This document shows, in pieces, positions 6,607-13,486 of a stretch of DNA of 17,193 nucleotides. A model generated the notes under the pieces. The model was not told the origin of the DNA, ran no database searches, and worked only from the letters and a program-made list of their open reading frames with translations. A program made the position numbers and the translations under genes. Source of the DNA: Gammaproteobacteria bacterium (GTDB taxonomy: Bacteria; Pseudomonadota; Gammaproteobacteria; SZUA-229); assembly GCA_026197015.1 (NCBI GenBank), contig JAPHRB010000159.1, positions 1 to 17,193 of the forward strand, given 5' to 3'. Each line of letters begins with the position of its first letter. Within the stretch, counting starts at the first letter, position 1.

Positions 6607-7887
6607 TCAAGCCTTTCGATTTAATACCGAATAATACAGACGTACCGATTGATACATATAAACATTCAACACAGCCAGACTAAGCCCCCATAAAACAGCA
6701 CCTAAATGAAAAAAAACAGTAGGGACGAGGAACGAAGTTAAGGTTAATAGAAATGCAGATAAGTGAATATAGTACTGATACAACATTTTTTTACGACTAA
6801 TAACTTCATTCATTGTAGGGATAGAGGACAGCCCCGCTGTTATTCGAGACCTTTCTTTATTAAGATTAAGCCACACAAGAAAGGGAACAATTTTAAATAA
6901 CATTCCATTTATTACAGATATTACAAATCCATAAAAAAAAACATACCCCGTTAAAACACTTAAATCACCAGCATAATATCTATCGAAGTTAAATATCAAA
7001 ACACATAAAATTAATGAGCCTAAACCCGTCAACCAGAAGTACGTCCCCGCGTCCACTAGTCTTTTTTTACGCTTTAAAATAAGATTAATACTAACAAAAG
7101 AAAATGCCAGAATAGATAGACTAATAATGGCAAAAATGAATTGTAAAGAATACTCGAGATAAATAAGTGCCGACAACACTAAAAGACAAACGAACACAAT
7201 TATTGAGTAATATTTTTTAAACTTATCAGGATACTCTTTGGTAACTTGAAACATGGGAATAACCTGATAGGAAATGGCTACTATCATTATAGTTACCCAG
7301 CCTAAAGCAGCCCACACTACATGTATAGCCGTCAGCTGTCTTAACAATGGAAATGAATCCCAGGCAGTTCCTATAGCCAGCAGCGCACCTAATAAAAAAG
7401 CAATCCAGAAAGAGTTTATTGCCAGCCGCATACCTGTCGCAGAGGCTAATTCAGATTTAGCTTTGAACAAAGCATAAGTAGTTAAAATCAGAAACCCTAA
7501 TAATCCCGGAACCAGAAAAAACAAGCCGATTTTTATTACAGCGTTTTCTGAGATTGCCAAACCAATGGTAAATAAACCAATACCTGTAACCACAAACAAA
7601 AAAATTATTTTACTGCTAATTTTTGACTTATAAATATCACAGCCGGCTAATACGGGTAAGAGCTGAAATGTGGCCCCCATCATCATCATGCTAATAAAAC
7701 CAAGTGATAGCAAATGCGTTACTGCTAACGTTTCAGGTAGCCATCTATTGTGAAGCACTTCCGGCCCTGCAATGAGTACCAGTATTATTGCGGAAATTGC
7801 AAATATTGGTGCGCTAATGAAAAATCGTAATGGAGCCCATAGATCTGGCGATTGTTGCAGAGAAAGCTGAGTATAATTCATGTTCAT
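6607..7887 (-). CDS. Uncharacterised polytopic membrane protein with heme-copper-oxidase-like helices (NnrS-like role)
   Basis: 426-aa protein with about 12 hydrophobic helices, no signal peptide and no soluble domain. The first helix pair contains H58 (VTHLLSLGF) followed 20 residues on by FQLLPVL, resembling the heme-b-ligating helix II of the NorB in this window (H53 ... P74). A second copy has H189 (AIHVVWAALGW) and YQVIPMF, resembling NorB helix X (H340 ... P362). A third copy ends FKIVPFL at 331-337 without the histidine. The pattern [FY][QK]-hydrophobic-hydrophobic-P thus repeats at 74, 207 and 331. Heme or copper binding is inferred. It follows the HHE hemerythrin and DUF2249 genes and is near dnr, as NnrS proteins often are. 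AAAGA favours either ATG at 7887 or 7881. The family is seen in denitrifiers but is not assigned a function here. Confidence 0.8.
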   Translation of the reverse strand: MNMNYTQLSLQQSPDLWAPLRFFISAPIFAISAIILVLIAGPEVLHNRWLPETLAVTHLLSLGFISMMMMGATFQLLPVLAGCDIYKSKISSKIIFLFVVTGIGLFTIGLAISENAVIKIGLFFLVPGLLGFLILTTYALFKAKSELASATGMRLAINSFWIAFLLGALLAIGTAWDSFPLLRQLTAIHVVWAALGWVTIMIVAISYQVIPMFQVTKEYPDKFKKYYSIIVFVCLLVLSALIYLEYSLQFIFAIISLSILAFSFVSINLILKRKKRLVDAGTYFWLTGLGSLILCVLIFNFDRYYAGDLSVLTGYVFFYGFVISVINGMLFKIVPFLVWLNLNKERSRITAGLSSIPTMNEVISRKKMLYQYYIHLSAFLLTLTSFLVPTVFFHLGAVLWGLSLAVLNVYMYQSVRLYYSVLNRKA

Positions 7888-7973
7888 TCTTTATATAGAT
7901 TGATACTATCATTTTAAGTTCAACGTATTTTTACAGAACACTAAGATTAGATACGGGGATTTTTTTACTGGAT

Positions 7974-8213
7974 TTAAATCTGACTTTTTACAAATTCACC
8001 TGTCTTTTTATCTTTAGCAAACCAGATATAAATATCAAACCCACATTCGCCATTTGTGACCTTATATCTAAATCCGTTATCTAATAAGATATCGTACAAA
8101 GGATGTGGCTGCATACGGTGAATCATTTTTATATACTCACCCTGCTTTAAGTTATCCAGCCCTTTCATTACAACATCCATTGGTTCAGGAGGTTGCATTT
8201 CATGTACATCCAT
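7974..8213 (-). CDS. DUF2249 domain protein
   Basis: Small cytosolic protein; 79 aa from the start chosen here. It has the DUF2249 pattern: MDVHEMQPPEPM at the N-terminus, then LDNLKQGEYIKMIHRMQPHPLYDILLDNGF. DUF2249 domains have a TusA-like fold and are common beside hemerythrin, nor and nir genes, either alone or fused to hemerythrin domains. Their function is not settled. I chose this ATG because it opens the domain and has AAAGAAG five bases upstream. ATGs at 8231 and 8246 are in frame but lack a ribosome site, and the latter would overlap the hemerythrin gene. The gene follows the HHE hemerythrin by 20 bases, so the two share a transcript. Confidence 0.85.
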   Translation of the reverse strand: MDVHEMQPPEPMDVVMKGLDNLKQGEYIKMIHRMQPHPLYDILLDNGFRYKVTNGECGFDIYIWFAKDKKTGEFVKSQI

Positions 8214-8233
8214 TAATACTTCTTTACACATGA

Positions 8234-8683
8234 TTACGCAGTACAACTACTTTTATCACGAATAGCTTTAGTTAACTGTTCTGAGTTTTCAGCGCAATCG
8301 CGATCTATCATAGGATATAAAATTTGCTCTTCTTTCATATTATGCTGCTGCATGTATATCAGTAAAGTTTCAGATAAACCCAGGTAGCGATCCTGATTTT
8401 TACTCTGCAGGGCTTTTTCAAGTTCTGTAATAAGTGACTTCATTTGCTCGTGTTCGTGACGCATCATTTCTGTCGGCCCATGACGCATGCCACTTACTTC
8501 TTCAAATTCAGGAAAAAGAACCTCCTCTTCGTGTTGAAAGTGGAATAACATACAATTTATAAATTCTTTAGTTGCACTATTTGCCTGATCCCAGTCATTT
8601 TTTGAAACATATAGTTCTGCACTAGCATAAAAGTCATCACATAACTTGTGGTCTGCGGTCATTACATCGCTAATTGAAATCAT
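8234..8683 (-). CDS. HHE-domain hemerythrin-like protein
   Basis: 149-aa soluble four-helix protein of the hemerythrin HHE family. Metal ligands are visible: H12 (ADHKLCDD), H48 with E52/E53 (HFQHEEEVLFP), H76/H78 (RHEHEQM) and H114 with E118/E119 (QQHNMKEEQILYP). The pattern H-x3-EE-x2-LYP is typical of the branch found near denitrification genes and in Ric/YtfE-like or DnrN-like proteins, which repair or sense nitrosative damage. It lacks the N-terminal CxxC region of YtfE. The start at 8683 is preferred over the in-frame ATG at 8695 because GGGGGT sits five bases before it. A Dnr-like box lies at about -41 of the predicted transcript. First gene of a probable operon with DUF2249 and perhaps the heme-copper-like protein. 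Confidence 0.9.
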   Translation of the reverse strand: MISISDVMTADHKLCDDFYASAELYVSKNDWDQANSATKEFINCMLFHFQHEEEVLFPEFEEVSGMRHGPTEMMRHEHEQMKSLITELEKALQSKNQDRYLGLSETLLIYMQQHNMKEEQILYPMIDRDCAENSEQLTKAIRDKSSCTA

Positions 8684-8731
8684 AGTTACCCCCATATAAC
8701 GAATAATATACAGGTACTCACTATGTGATCC

Positions 8732-8745
8732 TTAACAAATATCAA
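8732..8745 (-). promoter_or_regulatory. Dnr box of the HHE hemerythrin promoter
   Basis: On the minus strand it reads TTGATATTTGTTAA: a perfect left half-site and 8 of 10 defined bases overall. A TATATT hexamer begins 28 bases after the centre, so the start of transcription would fall about 41 bases from the centre, the standard position for an FNR-family class II activator site. The hemerythrin ATG is 49 bases from the edge of the box. Confidence 0.65.
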
Positions 8746-8760
8746 TTTTAACTATATAAA

Positions 8761-9435
8761 TCAGACTTCTGCAAAGTCTTCCATTTGCTCCCTATCCAGA
8801 ATTGTAATTTCAGAACCATCTACTGTAATCGTTTCACTATTGCGTAACTGCTTGATTATTCTTGAGAAAGTTTCAGGTTTGATGGAAAGGCGAGAAGCAA
8901 GCACTGATTTTGGCATGGTTAAACGCAGGTGATCACTATCCCCTGCCTGCTGCAGCAGATAAGAAGCAAGACGATGTCGACCTGTTTGTACGCTAAGGTG
9001 ATCAATTTCATGTATAAGTCCATTAATACGCTGACTCATTTTACCTAATAGCACCATACATGTTTCCGGGCTTTTATGAAGCATCTGTATAAACTGTTTA
9101 ACATCAAAAGCAATCACTTCAACCTGGTTTAATGCTGATACTGAGACTGGAAAGTGTGCTTGATCGAGGAACATCAACGCTTCTCCAAAGGTTTCACCGT
9201 CTTTTACAACTTCAATTACTTTTTCCTGACCATCTGCTGAAATACGAAATAACTTTACCAGACCACTAAACACCAGATAAAAGTTCTCAACCTTATCGCC
9301 CTGTGAAAACAATGATTCTTCTTTTTGCAACTTATGTAAACAGGCGTGCTCCCAAATACCTGTCAGTTGATCGTCTGTGAGGTTTTCAAACAGGTGAATA
9401 TTTTTAACAAATTTTTTATGTAAGGGCGTTAACAA
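8761..9435 (-). CDS. dnr: Crp/Fnr-family regulator of the Dnr type
   Basis: 224-aa regulator. A cyclic-nucleotide-binding-like effector domain spans about residues 14-125, with a dimerisation helix at about 127-150. The C-terminal helix-turn-helix is at about 174-198, with recognition residues E188, S191 and R192 in KPETFSRII. That E-xx-SR set is shared with FNR and predicts recognition of TTGAT half-sites. The N-terminal cysteine cluster of FNR is absent, which fits Dnr, a heme-based NO sensor, rather than an Fe-S O2 sensor. H14 in NIHLFENL matches a histidine region near the N-terminus of Pseudomonas DNR. The start is TTG with GGAG five bases upstream; no ATG is available. It is divergent from norC, and one perfect box serves the shared gap. 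Dnr is the best call by sequence and context. Confidence 0.9.
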   Translation of the reverse strand: MLTPLHKKFVKNIHLFENLTDDQLTGIWEHACLHKLQKEESLFSQGDKVENFYLVFSGLVKLFRISADGQEKVIEVVKDGETFGEALMFLDQAHFPVSVSALNQVEVIAFDVKQFIQMLHKSPETCMVLLGKMSQRINGLIHEIDHLSVQTGRHRLASYLLQQAGDSDHLRLTMPKSVLASRLSIKPETFSRIIKQLRNSETITVDGSEITILDREQMEDFAEV

Positions 9436-9523
9436 GAGAACTCCAGTTTATAATTTTTATACTTTAAGGGGTTAAACCGATTATATCCCTTCAACAACAC
9501 CAATAAAAGTGTATGTGTCAGGC

Positions 9524-9537
9524 TTGATTAATATCAA
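9524..9537. promoter_or_regulatory. Perfect Dnr/FNR box between dnr and norC
   Basis: TTGATTAATATCAA matches the consensus TTGAT-N4-ATCAA in all ten defined positions. It lies at the middle of the 187-bp gap: the centre is about 92 bases from norC and 95 from dnr. For norC a -10-like sequence (TATCTAATAT, 9558-9567) puts transcription start about 40-43 bases from the centre, the class II position. For dnr, TATAAT is present on the minus strand at 9485-9480, giving a centre near -57. A second TATCAAG half-site copy lies at 9545-9551. Confidence 0.85.
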
Positions 9538-9622
9538 GGCCTCTTATCAAGCAGCGTTATCTAATATGCCCACGATTATATATAAGCATATATATAAATG
9601 AAAACAGCGAGGATACTACGCT

Positions 9623-10057
9623 ATGTCTGAGGTTTTTACTAAATCAATGGCACGTAACATCTTTTATGGTGGAAGCGTGTTTTTCTTCTTACTCTTGATC
9701 GCACTCACATTTCAGACTCATGAAGCCTGGCCTGAGCGTGATAACCATGAAAACCTGACCGATCAGGTTCGACATGGTAAAGAGTTATGGGAAGTCAATA
9801 ACTGTGTTGGTTGTCACTCATTACTAGGCGAAGGCGCATACTTTGCACCTGAATTAGGTAATGTTTATCAGCGATACGGAAACAGTACTGATGCAATCAA
9901 AGCATTTATTATGAGTCGACCTAAAGAAGGTATAGAAGGTCGCCGCAGCATGCCCCAGTTCAACTTCAATGATGAAGAACTGGAAGCAATTGCTCAATTC
10001 CTTAAATACGTGTCAGGAATAAATACAAACGACTGGCCACCTAATATTCAAGGGTAA
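9623..10057 (+). CDS. norC: Nitric oxide reductase subunit C (cytochrome c)
   Basis: 144-aa membrane-anchored cytochrome c, the small subunit of cNOR. One N-terminal helix (about residues 14-31) anchors a periplasmic domain. The heme c site is CVGCH (C61, C64, H65), and the distal ligand is M110 in RSMPQF. GEGAYFAPELGNVYQRYGN is the characteristic NorC signature. It takes electrons from periplasmic cytochromes or cupredoxins and passes them to heme b of NorB. Length is normal (about 146 in Pseudomonas). GAGGAT precedes the ATG at about eight bases. It is the first gene of the nor operon, with norB 14 bases downstream, and is transcribed from a promoter with a perfect Dnr box. Confidence 0.97.
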   Translation: MSEVFTKSMARNIFYGGSVFFFLLLIALTFQTHEAWPERDNHENLTDQVRHGKELWEVNNCVGCHSLLGEGAYFAPELGNVYQRYGNSTDAIKAFIMSRPKEGIEGRRSMPQFNFNDEELEAIAQFLKYVSGINTNDWPPNIQG

Positions 10058-10071
10058 GAGGTAGAGATAAT

Positions 10072-11460
10072 ATGAAATATGAATCACAGTCAGTTGCGAA
10101 ACTGTACTTTATCGCTGCAATAGGCCTATTTGTTGGGCAGATCGTATTTGGTCTGATAATGGGCTTACAATATGTCATGGGAGACTTTTTGTTTCCTGAG
10201 ATTCCTTTTAACGTTGCCCGCATGGTGCATACTAACCTGTTAATCGTCTGGTTATTATTTGGTTTCATGGGTGCATCATACTACCTGGTACCCGAAGAGG
10301 CCGAAACCGAGCTACATAGCCCGATGCTGGCTAAACTCATGTTCTGGGTATTTTTAGTTGCCGGTGCATTAACAATTTTAGGTTACCTTTTAGTGCCTTA
10401 TGCAGCCTTAGCTGAAATGACGGGCAACCATTTATTACCCACTATGGGTCGAGAGTTTCTCGAACAACCCACTATTACCAAAATTGGTATTGTTATTGTC
10501 GCGTTAACATTCCTGTATAACATTGCATTTACAATATTAAAAGGTCGTAAAACAGTTATTACACTGGTACTGCTACTTGGTCTGGCCGGTTTAGCTATAT
10601 TCTTCCTGTTCTCATTCTATAACCCTGATAATCTGGTTAAAGATAAGTTCTACTGGTGGTTTGTTGTACATCTTTGGGTAGAAGGTGTTTGGGAATTAAT
10701 CATGGCGTCCATTCTGGCCTTTGTATTAATCAAAACAACTGGTGTTGACCGTGAGATTATTGAGAAATGGTTATATATCATTATCGCAATGGCTCTAATC
10801 ACAGGTTTAATTGGTACAGGACATCACTTCTTCTGGATTGGTGCCCCCGAGTACTGGTTATGGTGGGGCTCTATCTTCTCCGCACTCGAACCGATACCGT
10901 TCTTTATGATGACTGTATTTGCCTTTAATATGGTAAACAAACGTCGCATAAATCACCCTAATCAGCCTGCAGTTTTATGGGCGCTAGGTACAGCGGTAAT
11001 GGCATTCCTGGGCGCAGGTGTATGGGGTTTCATGCACACATTAGCTCCGGTTAACTATTATACTCACGGCACACAAATTACAGCAGCACATGGTCATATG
11101 GCCTTCTACGGTGCCTATGTAATGATTGTTCTGGCGATTATTTCTTACGCTATGCCAATGATGCGTGGACGCAAAGCCTGTAACAGTGCTGCTTCACAAA
11201 TTGTAGAAATGTGGTCTTTCTGGTTAATGACTATATCAATGGTATTCATCACACTGTTCTTAACAGGTGCTGGAATCCTGCAGGTATGGTTACAACGATT
11301 CTCAGATGAACCCATGTCTTTTATGGTCGTTCAGGAAAAGATCGAATTATTCTACTGGATGCGTGAAGGCGCAGGCCTTGTGTTCCTCATAGGTTTACTG
11401 CTCTATGTTTATAGCTTCTTTATCGGAGGCAAAGAAAGAACAGTAGAAGATAAAGTGTAA
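10072..11460 (+). CDS. norB: Nitric oxide reductase subunit B (cNOR catalytic subunit)
   Basis: 462-aa inner-membrane catalytic subunit with about 12 helices, reducing 2 NO to N2O. All expected ligands are present: heme b by H53 and H342, heme b3 by H340, and the non-heme FeB by H200, H251 and H252 with glutamate E204. Numbering is offset by seven from P. aeruginosa NorB (H60, H207, E211, H258, H259, H347, H349). The conserved glutamates E208 and E273 are also kept. There is no N-terminal extension, so this is the cytochrome-c-dependent type and not the quinol-dependent qNor. It follows norC directly in the operon. A nested inverted repeat separates it from norE. Confidence 0.98.
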   Translation: MKYESQSVAKLYFIAAIGLFVGQIVFGLIMGLQYVMGDFLFPEIPFNVARMVHTNLLIVWLLFGFMGASYYLVPEEAETELHSPMLAKLMFWVFLVAGALTILGYLLVPYAALAEMTGNHLLPTMGREFLEQPTITKIGIVIVALTFLYNIAFTILKGRKTVITLVLLLGLAGLAIFFLFSFYNPDNLVKDKFYWWFVVHLWVEGVWELIMASILAFVLIKTTGVDREIIEKWLYIIIAMALITGLIGTGHHFFWIGAPEYWLWWGSIFSALEPIPFFMMTVFAFNMVNKRRINHPNQPAVLWALGTAVMAFLGAGVWGFMHTLAPVNYYTHGTQITAAHGHMAFYGAYVMIVLAIISYAMPMMRGRKACNSAASQIVEMWSFWLMTISMVFITLFLTGAGILQVWLQRFSDEPMSFMVVQEKIELFYWMREGAGLVFLIGLLLYVYSFFIGGKERTVEDKV

Positions 11461-11476
11461 AAAGAAGTAAATGGAG

Positions 11477-11559
11477 ATCGGCTAAGTAAATCGTTCGATA
11501 ACTATCTCAAGGGTATAGAAATTCAACTCTTGCCCTTGAGATAATCGGTCTTAGCCGAT
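11477..11559 (+). repeat. Nested inverted repeats between norB and norE
   Basis: The outer arms ATCGGCTAAG (11477-11486) and CTTAGCCGAT (11550-11559) are perfect. So are the inner arms TATCTCAAGGG (11503-11513) and CCCTTGAGATA (11533-11543), which enclose a 19-base loop. A competing short stem, ATCGG (11544-11548) with CCGAT (11555-11559), uses the same right arm as the outer stem. No T-run follows, so this is more likely an RNA processing, stability or attenuation element than a terminator. A small miniature-element remnant is also possible, though no target duplication is seen. Confidence 0.7.
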
Positions 11560-11591
11560 GTTCTTTAGTATCCCCCGTCACAGAGATAAGT

Positions 11592-12170
11592 ATGTATATT
11601 CAGGAATCCATCAAAACCAAATACCCACCTGGCGATCTTGCACTGTGGATTTTTATCTGCGCCGAGCTTCTGGTATTTGCTATTTTTTTTGCAGCTTACG
11701 CATTTACGCGAGCTAGCAATATCGAATTATTTAATCAGTATCAGGCAACTTTAAATACCGATCTGGCACTGCTTAATACCATTGCGCTACTCACTAGTAG
11801 TTACTTTGTTGTGAGTGCAATTATTTCTATAAAAGAAAACAAACAAAAACAATCCACTCGCTTTTTATTTTTATCCATCATTGGCGGTTGTGCATTTTTA
11901 ATTATGAAAATGACCGAATACTCACACCATATGAGTGAAGGCATTAATTTAACAACTAACCTTTTTTATATGTTTTATTTGTCACTTACCTTTTTCCATT
12001 TTATGCATGTAATCTTAGGCATTATGATTCTGCTTGTATTATGGCTAAACACACGCAAAGGTTTATATACAGCCGACAATCATGACGGTCTGGTTTCAGG
12101 TGGTGCATACTGGCATATGGTCGACCTGGTATGGCTTATTCTATTTCCACTAATTTACATTATGAAATAA
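11592..12170 (+). CDS. norE: NorE: cytochrome c oxidase subunit III-like protein
   Basis: 192-aa membrane protein with five predicted helices (about residues 14-37, 57-79, 89-107, 122-152 and 170-190). The subunit III family marks are clear: PPGDLALWIFICAELLVFA near the start, KMTEYSHH with E109, FFHFMHVILG in helix four, and YWHMVDLVWLILF at the end. NorE is an accessory subunit encoded with norCB in many denitrifiers. It is not needed for catalysis itself but improves NO-reductase-dependent growth or activity. GAGA lies six bases before the ATG. It is separated from norB by 131 bp carrying hairpins, and followed 143 bp later by a NorF-like gene. Confidence 0.9.
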   Translation: MYIQESIKTKYPPGDLALWIFICAELLVFAIFFAAYAFTRASNIELFNQYQATLNTDLALLNTIALLTSSYFVVSAIISIKENKQKQSTRFLFLSIIGGCAFLIMKMTEYSHHMSEGINLTTNLFYMFYLSLTFFHFMHVILGIMILLVLWLNTRKGLYTADNHDGLVSGGAYWHMVDLVWLILFPLIYIMK

Positions 12171-12257
12171 ATAGTCAATATGAATATAAACCTTAGATTA
12201 TTTTATTTGTATTTCTTCATGCTGAAGCTTAAGCACATAAATGCACTTAATGATCCA

Positions 12258-12282
12258 GCGACTTTATAAAACTTAAGGTCGC
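12258..12282 (+). other. Small hairpin upstream of norF
   Basis: GCGACTTTA (12258-12266) pairs with TAAGGTCGC (12274-12282), giving a 9-bp stem with one G-U pair and a seven-base loop. It ends 31 bases before the norF start, in the 143-bp gap after norE. No U-run follows. It may tune norF translation or transcript decay; no promoter or Dnr box is visible in the gap. Confidence 0.35.
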
Positions 12283-12313
12283 CAGCCTCGACAAAAAATT
12301 ACGGAGTTAAATA

Positions 12314-12595
12314 ATGGAAAAAAGCTATCGCACAAATAATATTATTTTTGCTACATTAGTATTGCTAACTTTATTCACCTGGATATTAGGCCAAAAAGAT
12401 ATCATTGGCGACATATCCGAGATAATAGACGGTAAAGCATTTTTTCTTATTTTACTTAGCATCGCCATTATAAAAGTGCATTTAATTGGTGATTTTTTTA
12501 TGCACCTGAATACAGTTTCAGGTTTCTGGCGTTGGATAATTACCCTGTGGGTAATGCTTACGGGTAGTTTTATCGCCATCGCATTCTTGCTTTAA
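12314..12595 (+). CDS. norF: NorF-like small subunit (cytochrome c oxidase subunit IV family)
   Basis: 93-aa protein with three predicted helices (about residues 9-26, 41-62 and 71-92). It resembles the prokaryotic cytochrome c oxidase subunit IV family, including IKVHLIGDFFMHL in the second helix, and holds the position of NorF after NorE. GGAG precedes the ATG at seven bases. norQ follows after 12 bases, so it is co-transcribed with the assembly genes. NorF is an accessory protein of NO reductase with no established biochemical role. The symbol rests on family plus position. Confidence 0.8.
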   Translation: MEKSYRTNNIIFATLVLLTLFTWILGQKDIIGDISEIIDGKAFFLILLSIAIIKVHLIGDFFMHLNTVSGFWRWIITLWVMLTGSFIAIAFLL

Positions 12596-12607
12596 GAGGA
12601 CACAATC

Positions 12608-13417
12608 ATGACAGAAGCAGCAGCATCTATAAACTCACATGACGAAATACCCTTCTACCAGCCAACTGGTAATGAGGTGGAGTTATTTGAATATGCGTTT
12701 AAAAACAAATTACCTCTTTTAATAAAAGGCCCGACCGGCTGTGGTAAAACACGTTTTATTCAGCATATGGCAGCTAAAATGAATCAGCAACTTTATACCG
12801 TTGCCTGTCACGATGATTTAACCAGTGCGGACTTAACCGGTCGACATTTAATCAGTGAAACAGGCACTTACTGGAATGATGGCCCACTCACTCGTGCTGT
12901 GCGAGAAGGCGCCATCTGTTATTTAGATGAGGTAGTGGAAGCTCGTAAAGATACCACTGTAGTATTGCATCCACTAACTGATGACAGACGCATTTTACCA
13001 CTAGATAGAACCGGCGAGACGTTACATGCCCCCGATACTTTCATGTTAATTGTATCTTATAACCCCGGTTACCAAAATTTATTAAAAGGCATGAAACCTT
13101 CAACACGGCAACGTTTTGTTGCAATTAGCTTTGATTACCCCAACGCAGATTTAGAAACACAGATAATTATTAATGAAACAAAGATAGAAAGAGAGCACGC
13201 TGAAAAACTGGTTGCCATAGCCAGCGCGCTTCGCTCACTTAAAGATCATGATTTAGATGAAGCTGCATCCACACGTTTACTTATCTATTGTGCAACACTA
13301 ATTAGCGATGGTTTTCCATTCAGAGATGCCTGCACTGCAGCCATTATTGAGCCCTTAACCGATGATGATGACACATTAAAAGCATTACACGATATTGTAG
13401 ATGCTTTTGTTGATTAA
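12608..13417 (+). CDS. norQ: NorQ, MoxR-type AAA+ ATPase for NO reductase activation
   Basis: 269-aa cytosolic ATPase of the CbbQ/NirQ/NorQ group. Walker A is GPTGCGKT (41-48), Walker B is ICYLDE (103-108), sensor 1 is at N152 (SYNPGYQ), and an arginine-rich STRQRF follows (166-170). The C-terminal CbbQ-type lid region completes it. Length is typical (about 260-270). NorQ works with the vWA protein NorD to insert the FeB iron or otherwise mature NorB. AGAGGA lies before the ATG. It is followed by a polyferredoxin gene and then norD, so its usual partner gene is one gene away rather than adjacent. Confidence 0.95.
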   Translation: MTEAAASINSHDEIPFYQPTGNEVELFEYAFKNKLPLLIKGPTGCGKTRFIQHMAAKMNQQLYTVACHDDLTSADLTGRHLISETGTYWNDGPLTRAVREGAICYLDEVVEARKDTTVVLHPLTDDRRILPLDRTGETLHAPDTFMLIVSYNPGYQNLLKGMKPSTRQRFVAISFDYPNADLETQIIINETKIEREHAEKLVAIASALRSLKDHDLDEAASTRLLIYCATLISDGFPFRDACTAAIIEPLTDDDDTLKALHDIVDAFVD

Positions 13418-13486
13418 CTATTACCACAGACATACAGAGGACGTAGAGTTTATTTTTTATGTTACACGCAGGCCTGATAAATTATA

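Noticed and set aside
7274..7477. 67-codon plus-strand ORF
   Set aside because: It lies fully inside the heme-copper-like membrane gene on the other strand and has no recognisable features.
7900..7912. TTGATACTATCAT upstream of the heme-copper-like gene as a Dnr box
   Set aside because: The half-sites are separated by three bases instead of four, and the site lies only about 13-25 bases before the start codon, too close for an activator site. A repressor role cannot be excluded.
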